From contig NC_068352.1 of assembly GCF_014633365.1 (NCBI RefSeq), positions 25,081,310-25,145,309 on the forward strand: a stretch of 64,000 bases of DNA. The letters run 5' to 3'. A program made the position numbers and the translations under genes. This DNA comes from Diospyros lotus. Taxonomy: Eukaryota > Streptophyta > Magnoliopsida > Ericales > Ebenaceae. Positions 23,798 through 35,145 of the stretch are shown one piece after another (the first letter of the stretch is position 1; each line of letters starts with the position of its first letter). The notes beneath the pieces are model-generated. The model did no database searches. It saw nothing but the letters and a program-made list of their open reading frames with translations, and was not told the origin of the DNA.

Positions 23798-24050
23798 GAA
23801 TTAGGGATCTACGGGAATCGTGTTTGTTGAGTCCGTTTCAAATGCAAGGAGAATATAAATATATGATAGTCAGCTAGCCATGGCACCGGCGAGTTCATGA
23901 GAGAAAAAAAACATGTAGATTATTGCGGCAGAATCCTTGCTGTTCCGAGAAGGTGAAGCAACCGAGATAGAAGAGTTGCAATGGAGTGTATATTTCAATT
24001 AAGGTATCCTTTCTTAAAAAAAGTGTTGAAAAGGTTGAAATGTTTTTTAA
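23798..24050. other. 3' flank of WIP, paralogous to 61,042-61,313
   Basis: Closely matches the downstream flank of the 60,772 gene, including TATGGCACCGGCGAGTTCAT-like sequence (23,878). No gene. It ends at the TAA target site of the MITE. Confidence 0.75.
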
Positions 24051-24829
24051 GGTGCGTTTGTTAAAATAAGCAAGATAAAATGGTATCAAGATAAGATTGA
24101 GATACTTTCCGAATCAAGATATGGAATGATCAAGATAAGGTTGGGAAACATTCCAAGATTTCTATCAGATTGTTTTTAAATTTTTTAGAATTTATTGATA
24201 ATTATATTTTTTCTTTCCATGTGTTTGTTAATACATATGATAAGCACCAAGATAAGGATTTTTTTACCAAAATATTCTTATTATCAAATTTATGATTAAA
24301 ATAATATTTTATGATTAATATGAATTGTCAAAAAAATTAAGAATAAAATTAAAAATAATATTTTATTTTTCAAATTTATGTCCAAAAATAAATTTGAAAA
24401 GAGTTAAATAAAATATATATAGAGAGAGAAATTTAAATTTTAAAAATCAATGTAATGAATAATGTCATTTAAATTTTAAAAATTATCAAAATATATAATA
24501 ATTTAAAAATATATTAAAAAATATTAATTATAAGAGTTAAATAAATAAGATTTTTTAATAAATTTAAATCTTTAAAATGCACTAAATGACATTAATTATC
24601 TTACAAGAGGCAGATAAGTAATTCAGCCTTATCTTGAAAGAGCAAGATAAATTTATCCGAGGAGGAAGGTCGGATAAATTTATCTTGAAAAGAGGAGATA
24701 AGAGGTCACGTGAAACCTTTTCCGGAAATAGTCAAATAAGATTAACAAATACGTTGAAAATACCAAACATCCGGAATGCTTCCTGTATCTAACATTTTCT
24801 CCCTCTTATCTTTGTTAACAAACACTCCC
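24051..24829. mobile_element. Tourist/Harbinger-like MITE
   Basis: The ends are GGTGCGTTTGTTAA and, read inward from the right, GGGAGTGTTTGTTAAC. They are flanked by TAA (24,048-24,050 and 24,830-24,832), the 3-bp target of PIF/Harbinger elements. The paralogous tail has the uninterrupted site GTTTTTTAAATTAAA (about 61,306-61,320). At 779 bp it has no transposase coding and several direct and inverted AAGATAA phrases. Confidence 0.82.
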
Positions 24830-25197
24830 TAAATTGAATTATGAAATGATAAAAATAAAATTATAAAATATTTTAAAATTTTTATGTGTTAAATTTTTTA
24901 AAATTTATTAAAAATTATATTTTTTTAGTTGATTGTATATGATAAGTATTGAAATATGAGTTTTTTTATTAAAATAGTTTTATATTGAAATTTATTTAAA
25001 AATGTATGTTAATATCAATAAATTTATAATTAAAATAGTATTTTATGATTAATATAAATTGTAAAAATAAAAATAAAATATAAAATTAATTTAAAAATTT
25101 ATCAAATTCATTTTAATTTAAATATGTTTTAAATTTATAATTATAATTATTAAAATATATTTTTATATTAAATAATAAAATATAAAATTAAATAAAA
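24830..25197. other. A+T-rich tail, paralogous to 61,314-61,674
   Basis: No gene. Co-linear with the set 2 tail on both sides of the MITE and Helitron insertions. Confidence 0.7.
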
Positions 25198-26214
25198 TCT
25201 TTATATATATAAAAGTAGTAGGATAGTTTTGAAAAAAGAAATTTTCTTCCAAAACTTGCATTAATGATTTGTAATTAATATTTATTGCATTATATTATTT
25301 TTGTATAATATAATAATATATAATATGTTATATTAAAGTAGAATAGTTCGTAAATTTTTGTTCCCTCCAAAAATTTGCCAAGCTCTTTTTTGCCTCTAAA
25401 ATTTGTATTAAATTTGTATGGATTTTATGAGAAACATTAATATACAACTTAAACTATTAATTAAGTTATAAAAAATTATCTATTTATTTAAAATATTATC
25501 TTTATAACTTTATTCTATATATATTTATATAATATTAAAATATGAAAGTCAAACAAAATATTTTGTCAAGTGAATTTTTTCCCTCAAAAATTTGTATTAA
25601 ATCAAAGGTAATGATTAACTAATTATTAATTACTTTAATAATTATATTATAGTCTTAAAAATGTGATATCTTAATAAATTCATAAAAAAATCATTTAAAG
25701 TTGTGAAATGCTAGGTTTTTTCAATGCTAATTAATATTTAAGGTATCACATTTTTAAGACTATGGAAGAAATCAAAATTCTTATTTTTAAAATTTTGTTA
25801 TTATTGAAAAAACTTATTCTTACTCATATTTAAGAGTTTTAATTTATATTTATAATTATAATATAATAAATATAAAATAATGAATGTATGTGAGTGAATA
25901 TATTATAGATTTTATAATATTTATTTATAAATAAATATAATATAATAAATAAAAAAATTTATAAGTATTTTGTCAAGTGACTTACTTAATGTGTTAATTA
26001 TTCTTTAACACATTGAATGACAGTACATTAAATTAAAAGTGTTCTCCATTAATAACTTGAATAGCGAATAATTAATTAAACTTAAATTTTGATAAATAAA
26101 TGAGGATTAAAAAAAATTATAATTATCAATTTTGTTAAAATTATTTAAAATAATAATTTTATTTTTTTATTTTTAAATTAAATTCTCTCATATATCACAT
26201 GGGTTCACCACTAG
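25198..26214 (+). mobile_element. Non-autonomous Helitron confirmed by an empty site
   Basis: The 5' end is TCTTTATATATATAAAAGTA and the 3' end is CTAG (26,211-26,214) followed by T. Removing 25,198-26,214 restores co-linearity with the paralogue at the A|T junction 61,674|61,675. No GC-rich terminal hairpin is obvious. The 1,017 bp are very A+T-rich and non-coding. Confidence 0.8.
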
Positions 26215-26960
26215 TAATTTAAAAAATAAGACCAAAAAAGAGAAGAGAATTTGTAAGATGAAGAATGGGGGAGATTTGGAAGATTCAAGCTTCAAATGGA
26301 AGATTCAATCTCCAAACTCAATCGAAAGAGACTGTTTTATACATGGATATATACGAAAATGATAAAATATGGATTATGATAAAAAACAAATTAAGAGAAA
26401 GAAAACCCACTTTATTTAATATATATATATATATATATTACATGAATCTATCTATAAAGGGATTGAGAAACTATTCACATATTTATGCATAAAGCCACGC
26501 CTACTTCAATTAGGTTACAAGTTAACCCATGGTGAAGACAGAAAAAGATGAAAGACGAGGTGGAAACAAAAGAAATGAAAAGCCAGAAAGATCAATGGTT
26601 GAAAAGCGAGAAAGATCAATGGTTGGACAATTCGGTGGCGAGGAAGATCGGTGATTACATGGATCGATGGTGAGAAAAAAGATGAATGGCGAGGAAGATC
26701 GATGGCCAAGCGAACGATGGCGAGCAACAAAATGAATAATAACTGCTATGAAGAAGATGAACAGTAATCGTGGGGGAAGAAGATGAACAATAAATAGGTG
26801 ACAAAAGAATATGGGAGTGGTTTTTATATAAGGAGTTATATAAGGAGTATATAGGTAATTTATGTATATTTATAAAATATTAAATAAATTTATTTGAAAA
26901 TGAGACAAGATAAATTTATTTGTAAAAAATTAAAGATACTTTTCATATTTTTACTTTTTC
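26215..26960. other. Tail sequence, paralogous to 61,675-62,240
   Basis: Shares GGGGGAGATTTGGAAGATTC and GAATCTATCTAT phrases with set 2. Short open frames here are not conserved between the two copies, so no gene is called. A (TA)n run is at 26,420-26,440. Confidence 0.6.
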
Positions 26961-27176
26961 ACCACTTATTAACAAATATTACCTAAAAAAACTAATAATT
27001 GAAACTGAAAAAGAGAGCTAGTGTGAATGGGATCGACGATTGACAACCAACTAAAGAGGACAGTTCTGGTAAACCTCAAGACCTTCACACGCAGTCGATT
27101 AGCGGCAAGGATTGAGGAAGAAGCCTTGTAAAACTTATCACATAAATATTAAGACTTGTAATTGAGCAACTCTTAG

Positions 27177-27262
27177 GGCACATGTTAAGTGGTTAGGCCA
27201 TGATAAGTTGGGATTCATACCACTAGGTTATGAGTTTAATTCCTTATCATGCGCAATGAGCC
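27177..27262 (+). mobile_element. Possible tRNA-related SINE remnant
   Basis: AAGTGGTTAGGCC resembles a polymerase III A box, and GGTTATGAGTTTAATTCC resembles a B box at suitable spacing. No target duplication was found. It lies within sequence absent from the paralogous tail. Confidence 0.25.
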
Positions 27263-27438
27263 AAAGCCTCCACTTGCGATTTATCTCTTCTACTAAAATC
27301 AAGAGCACGAGCAATGAAGGATCATGCAAAGACATTAATCCAAGACTTGTAATTGAGCAGCTAGTCACGATTATTACTTGTAGCTGGCAATGTTTTGCAT
27401 TCAATTTATCTAAGTAGACCCTACCGGTGTTGGGGGAC

Positions 27439-28605
27439 TGTTGGTCCCTTGACACAATACAATGACAACTCAAGAAAGAGGTGAATTGAGTTGATAAAAT
27501 TTTAGGTCTAATTTTTTTATCTGAAATCTCTTGATTAATTTTTATACATAAGAATACTTTGATATATAATTGTATATTCCAATAGCTTTGGGATGAAAAT
27601 TTAAATGCTCAAGATTCACCAAAAATAAAAGCAACAAAGCACACAACACATATAATGGTTCGGTGATCCCACGCCTACTCCACTCTCCTAAGGTATCAAC
27701 AACCCTTAGGGTTCCACTATTCTCAATCATCCCAAGATTTTACTGTAATTAACCTCAAAAACTAATACACCTAGATTTTGTAATGGTTCTAAGAATCTAA
27801 CCAACAACCACAATGATGAAGTTTAGGTATTACAACAATGTCCACCTTTGGACAACACAATGAAGCACAATAAGATACAAAGATACAACTGTAATATAAA
27901 AAGCAACTTAGATCAAACAAACACAGTTGACCTCAAGCGGATTTGCAAGATGGCTTTTCGATTCATTGGTTGCAAGAACTCCAAAAATAGTTGAACAGTG
28001 TAGATTCCTGAGTTTGAGTGCTTCTTGAGTAGGCTTTAAAGATTTGAACACTTGCTTGCTTTTTTTGGAGGATAGATCTTGAGAGAGCACTTTTTCATTC
28101 GTTGTTATTTCTCTAGACAAAAGCTATCTATTTATATAGAGCAAGAAAAAAGTAGAAATCGAGCTAAAAATCTGAACATTGGACCAGGACAGTCGACTGT
28201 CCTATCTAACAGTCAGTTACAACTTGAAAGGAGTCAACTCCAAGGAAACCCAGAGTCGACTTCCCTTGAAAGGGAGTTGATTGTCGAAACATAGCTCTTG
28301 GCTATGTCAACTCTATATAATCTGAGTTTCGGCTATATCAATTGTGGCTAAGCCCCAGTCGACTGGCAATAGAGGAGTCGACTTTTGGTCCAGAAATTTT
28401 GAAAACATTTAAGGAAAAGCTATACAAACTTTATAATTTTGATATAATTGGAAAAACTATATTTAACATGTATATACACTTAGATAAAAATCACATGAAT
28501 TAATTAGATAACATTTAGGGGGCTCAAATAAGATTTTAATACATAAATGTGTTTTTGTTATCCATCAAAACTAGAATTTGATTGAATGGAGCGAATTGGC
28601 CAACA
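27439..28605 (+). mobile_element. Probable LTR of a retrotransposon, 3' end of a truncated copy
   Basis: The segment starts TGTTGG and ends CCAACA, an LTR-type terminal inverted repeat, and is preceded by a G-rich TTGGGGGAC that could be the polypurine tract. Its phrases AGGTGAATTGAGTTGA and AATGGTTCGGTGATC resemble widespread plant LTR sequences I recall. The right flank (AAGACATGAACC) matches the set 2 tail near 62,295, so it ends an insertion. A matching 5' LTR is not in the window. Confidence 0.5.
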
Positions 28606-28796
28606 AAGACATGAACCCAATTGGGCTTTCATTTCATTTTCAGGCTTAATAAAGTATGTTGTTTATATATAGAATTATTATTAATAATTTTTATGTTATT
28701 TACATTGTAGTATAAATCAAATCAAATTCTAATTTTATGATTTAATTTTGTTGTCTTTGTAACACTATAAGGAGAAATTGGTAGTCAGGTTGTTAG
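28606..28796. other. Tail sequence up to the hAT target site
   Basis: Co-linear with 62,295-62,486 in set 2. It ends with the target copy GTTGTTAG (28,789-28,796), for which set 2 has the single site GTTATTAG (62,479-62,486). Confidence 0.75.
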
Positions 28797-29233
28797 TAGG
28801 GCTAACAATTTTGAACACGACTCGATTACACGACACAACACGACACGAAGTTAAGCGAGTTAGGGTTGGGGTTAATCGGGTTCGGGTCATAAACGATTAT
28901 TTTCGTATCTTAGGCGGGTCAACCCGTCTAACCCGTTTAGACACGAAATGACACGTTTAATTAAACGTGTTAATGGGTTGACTCGAACACGTTAACACGA
29001 TTATATACGAAATGACACGTTTAATTAAAAGGGTTAGTGGGTTAATCTGAACATGTTAACACGTTTAAAACTAAATAACACGTTTAACAGGTGACACAAC
29101 ACGATCCGTTTAAATTAAATGGGTTAAATAGGTTAACAGGTGACACGATACGACACGTTTAGTTAAACGGGTCGTGTCGTGTTACACGTTTAATAAATGT
29201 GTCGTGTTCGGGTTTAAGGAATTTGACACGATT

Positions 29234-31851
29234 TGTAGTGGCCCACTACCGGATAGTCCCGCGAGCATAGGATATCCGAAAGAGGTCATCACAAGTGTGA
29301 TATAGACCAATAACATACAACACCATAATACTATCCTTAGATAAATTCAGCGGAAGCTAACATAAAGGTTTACAACATCTTAGACCATAGTCTAACAAAA
29401 TGAAATACAAGGGCACTAACAAATTTTACAACATAAAATTTCTTCACACTTGCCCTCATCAAAAATACTAACATAGACCATCTAGTTTGAAAGGTCTCTG
29501 TACACCTCTAACCCTGGGCTTTAGCCCCATTGGGCTCGCCCTCAACCACTGCTCTATTTGTACCTGGAATGACATGAGAATAAACAAGGTGAGCCACAAG
29601 GCTCAGCAAGTGTATTTATAAAGCATGGAGATATAGAATCAAAGGCAGGGAAAATCAAGATAGAATAAACAACTCTATGAGAAAATATTAGTATAACGCG
29701 ACTCATAAGTTTTCCATTTACATTAATTTCCCATGCCATGATTATTACATATATTATGTACTCGTTCCCATGCTCATGCATATGCACCAATAGTAAGGAA
29801 TTTTTCCGCATAATTCTCAAGGCTCTCACGGCCAATATATATATATCCATACATGAATATATATGCATCATGAAAATACATCAACAAATAATAACAATTT
29901 GAGCCACGCCTACTGGGTTGATGGCCACCTCACCCGCGTCAAGCGCTCATAGGATATCCTTTCTCACCCACGGACTTAGCCGTCGCGCAAAATAATAGGT
30001 GCGCAAATCAGTATAATCATGCATCACATATGCATATCCCAATTTCCAGTCAATCCTCAATGATTAAGAAAAATCTCAAATCATGCTTAACATGCACAAT
30101 TACATAAATTAAAGTGTGCACTATTTTATGATCACATGGTAAATTTTAATACATTTATTTACTCATACTTATAGAAATGCCCAACCAATATTTACGGTAT
30201 ATTTTTACCCCTATAATAATCACAAGGAATCAAAATTTATACATGCAAGAAACACCAAATCTTGCATGACACTAGACCCTAATGAATAAATGTCATTCCT
30301 TAAGAAATGTAGGGTGACACAAAAACCCTATTTAGATTTTAGCAATGTTCATCAAGAAAACGAATTAATATTGCAAGATTTATCGAAATAAGGAGAATAA
30401 AACTCTTTTATCCAAAAATGAGGGTTATCAAGAATAATTAAAAAAAAATGGAAGAACTATAAAAAAATCATAATTTTAAACGTATGAAGGATAGACTACA
30501 TAGGAAGAGTTGAATAACAACATATTTCAGAAATTTTCAGATTTCAAACATATTTTCAAAAATCCAATCCGGGCTCAATATTTGGTCAAATACCGCAAAC
30601 GATATACCAAATCAAATTCTAATGAGTCTAGTTTCTAGAACATCAACTGGATTTGAAATCGAAAATAACCACAAGGAGATATTCCACAAAAACCGAAACA
30701 AGGCAGAATCTGTAACAGTAATTTACAGAATTCTACATAGAATTCAACAAGGTTGTTATGGGTACAAATCATAACCAAAAATTTCAAATCTTATATCGAA
30801 TCGAAGCCCATGATGTCTATTTTATAGAAAAATAAATGGATCACAATTTGGATATAACCACAGAGCATTATACCCCAAAAACCGAAGCAAAAACAGATTA
30901 TTCAAAAACAGAGCAGAAAATTTCCAGATTCTGGGCAAGAATTTACAAGGATACTATAGGCTCAAAACGCATCCAACAATTCTAAAAAATTTACCAAATG
31001 AAGATTATCAAGTCTAGTTTACATAGAAACAAACGGATCTTGAATCGAATATAACCACAGAGAGTTATACCCTAAAGAGTACAACAAGGTCAGTTTACTC
31101 GAAAGCAGTAAAATTTCCAGATCTTAGCAGGGATTTACAAGGCTATAACATGATCAAATCTTAGTCAAAAAAATTAGATTATTGTGTCTAAAATGAAGCT
31201 TAAGATGTCTAGTTTACAACCCAACAAAAGGATCTCAGTTTGGATATAAATACAAGGAGTTATAGACCAAAGAACATAACATGGTCAGTGAATCCGAGAA
31301 TAAGAATTTAAGAGCAACAACTTAAAATGAAGGAAACAAGCCTTCTAAGATGGAAACAAGGTTGAAGAACTTGCATTAAAAGATAAACAAGAGAAAAAGA
31401 ACTTACACAATCATAATGAGAAGAAGAAGAAGAAGAAGAAGAAGATCTTGCGTATGAAACAAGAAGGAAGGGAACTTGCCTTAGATGGTTGCAAAATCCA
31501 AAGAGATGAAGACACCCTTCAAATTGGAAATTCTCCACTTGAAGCTCTAATGAAGAAGAACAATGGAGGAAGAAGAGACAATCGGGAGAGGGAGAAGAAG
31601 AAGGGAACAAGAAAGTAAGAAGAAGAAAATGAGGGAAAAAATGTGGGAGACTTGTCTCCCAACTCCTTTTAATCCATCTCCCTTTTAATTTTCTCTAATT
31701 TGCCCCTCATACTAACACACACAATTCACATATCTCTTACCCATTTTGGTCATTTTACCATTCTCTTAATCTTTTTTCTTTTTAATTAAGAAACCATTCT
31801 CTATGCCCATGGCCCAAGCCCAAGTCAAAATATATAGCCCAAGCCCAAGTG
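29234..31851 (-). repeat. LTR type A, left copy, 5'-truncated
   Basis: Homologous over its length to 43,619-46,365 (same orientation) and 35,146-38,008 (inverted). The 3' terminus (CACTACA on the minus strand) is intact. It lacks about 290 bases of LTR start, being broken at 31,851 after CCCAAGCCCAAGT. The frames inside it recur in all LTR copies and are not genes. Confidence 0.85.
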
Positions 31852-32561
31852 AAGAGGAGATTGTACAGAGACCTTCCTATAATTTGATTGTGTTTGAAAA
31901 TGAGCGATTAAGTCCTTTATAGCAGTGAAGAGGTGATGAAATGGTTCGCCGAATATTGAGACCATGTATTGTCTCAAGATGTCCATAGAGAGTGAAACCC
32001 ACGGAATGAGGAATGGCTCTAGCATGGAATAATACTACAGGTGATGCCTATCAGTGACGGGTTTAATGTTAGGGACCACTGAATGCAGGTGGGAGGTGGC
32101 CACTAGCTTAGCTCATGTTGAGGGACCGTGACCCTCTATATGGGGTAACCAGTCTGTTGTAGAGACAATTAAACGTCGAAGACCTAGAGTGAACTGTAGG
32201 TTATGTCTGGACTAAGCCTAATTTCCGTGGGGATTGTAGTGTCATGGTAGTGCCACTAGCATGGCGCGGCGGTTCAAAAGTTTGTGTAGCCTGACTTAGG
32301 ATGTAAATTTCCAATCTTCGAATGAGATGACAATTAAGATTCGATATCATTTACCTCGATGTGATTAATTATTAAAAATTGCAAGAGGTTGAGATAATTT
32401 GTTTGTAATTGATATGCTATCGAGGGAAGGACAGGGAAATGAAATGTTAAAGTACTCAAAACATAACATTCATTCCATATGTTCAAATATAATACAAGAG
32501 ATCAAACCGTACAGTAAAAAAAAGGGGGGGCAAACCATAAAAACTGATAATGTGCCAATGC
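31852..32561. other. Retroelement-internal, non-coding or unrecognised
   Basis: No domain was recognised. The region separates the truncated left LTR from the LBD sequence. A run of A then G occurs at 32,517-32,529. Confidence 0.45.
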
Positions 32562-33092
32562 TCAAGGACGTCGGCGGTGGCCAAAGATGACTGGACCTAA
32601 CTCATCAAAGTCATCCGAGAGTGGCATCTGGCTGCTGCTCGTTTTGCTAGGGTGAGGTAGAGTAGCCTCTGGGATGGTGGGAGGACTAGAGCTCCAGTTG
32701 AGATTTGGATCAAATGGAGGAACAAGTTGGGGATGCGAAGAATAATATGCGAATAGTGAATCTTGCAAATAAGCTCGATAAGCTTGCAACTCACTAACCT
32801 GCTATTGAAGGGCTAGAATGTGAGATACACAGCCATAGACGGGATCTTGAAGCCGAGCTAAAGCTTCAATGGTAAGTGAAATGGCTGCCTCTGACCGATC
32901 CCTTGTCGGAACCTGGTACAGAAGAAATGAAGCATTACCGACGCCAAAAATTCTGTGGATAGCAGAAAAGTCAATAGCTCCTTCCTCATGACTGAAATAC
33001 GGGGCAAAGAAGCACCGTGGAGGGCATTGGGCATGTAAGACTATGCAGGCACCACACCGAAGTCGGGGTCTGGGTATGTTGCGCCTTCGCAT
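32562..33092 (-). pseudogene. LOB-domain (LBD) transcription factor, pseudogene within retroelement
   Basis: LBD proteins are plant-specific DNA-binding regulators of organ boundaries and root formation. From ATG 33,092 the minus strand encodes CGACIVLHAQCPPRC, the C-x2-C-x6-C-x3-C zinc motif at residues 13-27. It continues with FAPYF, the GAS-block equivalent FSAIHRIFGVGNA, then LARLQDPVYGCVSHILALQ. The ending is closest to class I LBDs of the LBD16/18/29 type, as I recall them. A TAG stop at 32,802-32,804 interrupts the expected Gln/Arg; the same frame continues QVSELQAYRAYLQ to a stop at 32,562. Total about 176 codons, near normal length, without an intron. The usual basic residues between the second and third Cys are changed. 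It is probably non-functional. Confidence 0.85.
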
Positions 33093-34734
33093 GATGGATC
33101 TGGATCTGGCTTAGATCTGGATAAATTAGATTTGGGTTAGATCTAATCAGATAAGTCAAATTAGATAGGGGTCAGATCTAATGGGTCAAACCTGAAGCGG
33201 ATCAAGTCTGGTCGGGCTGGGTCGGGTCGGGTCAGGCCGATTGGGTCGGATCGATCCAGATCTGATAGCAGTTGCAGAGGCGACGAGGGTCGTTGTAGCG
33301 GCTGAGGGAAGCCGAGAGAGGGTCGGCGGTTGTGCGAGGGAGCAAGCAGTGGCTACGGCGTGGCTGGATCTAGCCGACACGAGGGCCGATTAGGCCTTCG
33401 AAGATGGCGATCGACGACTGGGGGCACGGTGAAGCCGCACGGTGGCTCGCGGTCGATGGTGGAGTAGGCGCCGGCAACGGTTGTAGAGGAGGTAGCGGCG
33501 ATCGTCGGGGGTGGCAGCAACACTGGAAGGCGGTGACGACCGGTAGCTGTTCGCACGCGGGATTTGCAGAAGAGAAATGAAGAAGGAAGAAGAAGAGGTT
33601 TCAGGACAAGAAAAGAGGAAGGAAGAAATGGGAAAAGAATAAAGGAAAAAATATATATATATATATTTATAATTATAATTATAAGTATATTTATATATAT
33701 AAAAAAAAAACCAAGAAATCCCAAAAAAAAAATGTGGGAGAATTTTAAAATATATATATATATATAGGAAATGGAGATCTTCAAATATTCCGGAGATTTT
33801 GGCGGAAAAAAAAAAAAAATATATATATATATATATGCACGTGTTTTGAGACAGTGCACAGTAATCGAGATAGTGCACCAGAATTGAGGTGATGCACGAG
33901 AATCGAGAATTTGCATGCGTTTCAAGGTCAAGGCACACATACCAAGGAAGTGCTTTGAGGCTCAGTCAAGGGTGCTTCGGGGCTTAAGATGAAGTGACTT
34001 GTGCAAATTTTGAAGTTAGCACGCAAATCAAGATGATGCGCTTATTTCAAGGTAAGGCACGAATATCGAGGTAGCCCAATAAGTTTGAGAATATGGAGAT
34101 TGTAGCTTAAACAAAGATGATTGAGGCTAGGTTGGTAATCTTGGCTAAAAAGTCGTTACGAGGATGTTGGTGTAACCATGATAGCTTGAGGTGGTGGATG
34201 TGGGACCAAAGGCTAGAAGTCATGTTGTGGGTGTGATGTAAGCAGTGACGAACCCGAGCTATGCTGTTGAGAACTCGTGTTGGGACCGAGTGTGTCCTTG
34301 TGGGAGCAGCCCAATTGTGAGACTAGGTGTCGACCCACCGGGTGCATAAGGACAACAAAGTGACTATGCAAATGGGCAGGGAACGAAGACCTGTGGTAAG
34401 CATGGTAGGCGTGGTGAGGATTGTGGTTAAAGGTTCCACAACCAGATGGTGAAATGGTAGGACCACTCACTCATTATAGGGTTTGACAACCAAGAGAAAG
34501 CCAAGCAAGGTAGAATTGAGGACCAGGTGCAACCTATTCCAGAGGGGTTGCCTAATGAAAATTCTTAGGTAAGGGAAATGACCCCAGTTGGCAAGTGACA
34601 TCGGGTAGTAAGAAAAGTCTCATAATCTTTGTTGAACATGAAATAATTCCTAGTTAGGAGAGTGGTGTGGTGAATACTTCGTTAAGCTCGAGGTATGGAC
34701 TAGGGTAATGCCATGATAGGTGTGTGCTGATTTG
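33093..34734. other. LBD 5' flank and unrecognised retroelement interior
   Basis: Upstream of the LBD start the DNA is GC-rich (33,200-33,560), then has (TA)n and poly-A/T runs (33,645-33,835). Repeated phrases such as GATCTGGAT and GCACGAGAATCGAG occur. Open frames here (33,353-33,940 minus) are low-complexity and unsupported. No retroelement protein domain was recognised before 34,735. Confidence 0.4.
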
Positions 34735-35017
34735 GAGTCTTGGGGAAACTCAATCCTCACTATATCGGGCCGTTTGAGATTTTGGAGAGAGTGGATCCTT
34801 GGTTTACAAGTTAACGTTACTTCCTCAGTTGTTGGGGGTGCACAATGTTTTTCATGTATCTATATTGAGGAAATATGTGTCAAACCCCCAACATGTGATA
34901 GATTATCGAGCTTTAGAGGTTAGAGAGGATGCTTCATATGAAGAAATGCCTGTTAGCATTTTGGAGCGAAAAGAAAAAGTGTTGCGAAATCGGTCAATTC
35001 CGTTTGTTAAAGTCTAA
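34735..35017 (+). pseudogene. Gypsy integrase C-terminal end, plus strand
   Basis: Encodes, with a frameshift near 34,795, the end of a Ty3/Gypsy pol: HYIGPFEILERV-like sequence, then GVHNVFHVSILRKYV and VSILERKEKVLRNR. It is homologous to the minus-strand piece at 43,090-43,446. It is followed by a polypurine tract and an LTR, the normal order at the 3' end of pol. The rest of pol is absent. Confidence 0.8.
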
Positions 35018-35126
35018 TGGCAACGTCATTCTCCAGATGAGACTACTTAGGAGCTTGAGAATGAGATGATACGTCTCTTTCCCCCGCTATTTGACTGACT
35101 AGGTATGAATTTGGGGGACCAAATTC

Positions 35127-35145
35127 CCTTAAGGGGGGAAAAAAC
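35127..35145 (+). other. Polypurine tract
   Basis: TTAAGGGGGGAAAAAAC lies directly before the LTR start TGTAACGACC at 35,146, the position of the plus-strand primer in Gypsy elements. Confidence 0.75.

Noticed and set aside
27177..27262. Possible functional tRNA gene
   Set aside because: The A- and B-box-like motifs are degenerate and I could not form a cloverleaf; at most a SINE remnant.
28797..29233. ACACG/CCCGTTTAA repeats considered as a satellite or telomere-like array
   Set aside because: The repeats are irregular and bounded by hAT-type ends with an 8-bp duplication, so they belong to a transposon.
33353..33940. Two long overlapping minus-strand frames upstream of the LBD sequence
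   Set aside because: They run through (TA)n and poly-A/T tracts giving Tyr/Ile/Phe strings; no domain and no consistent start.
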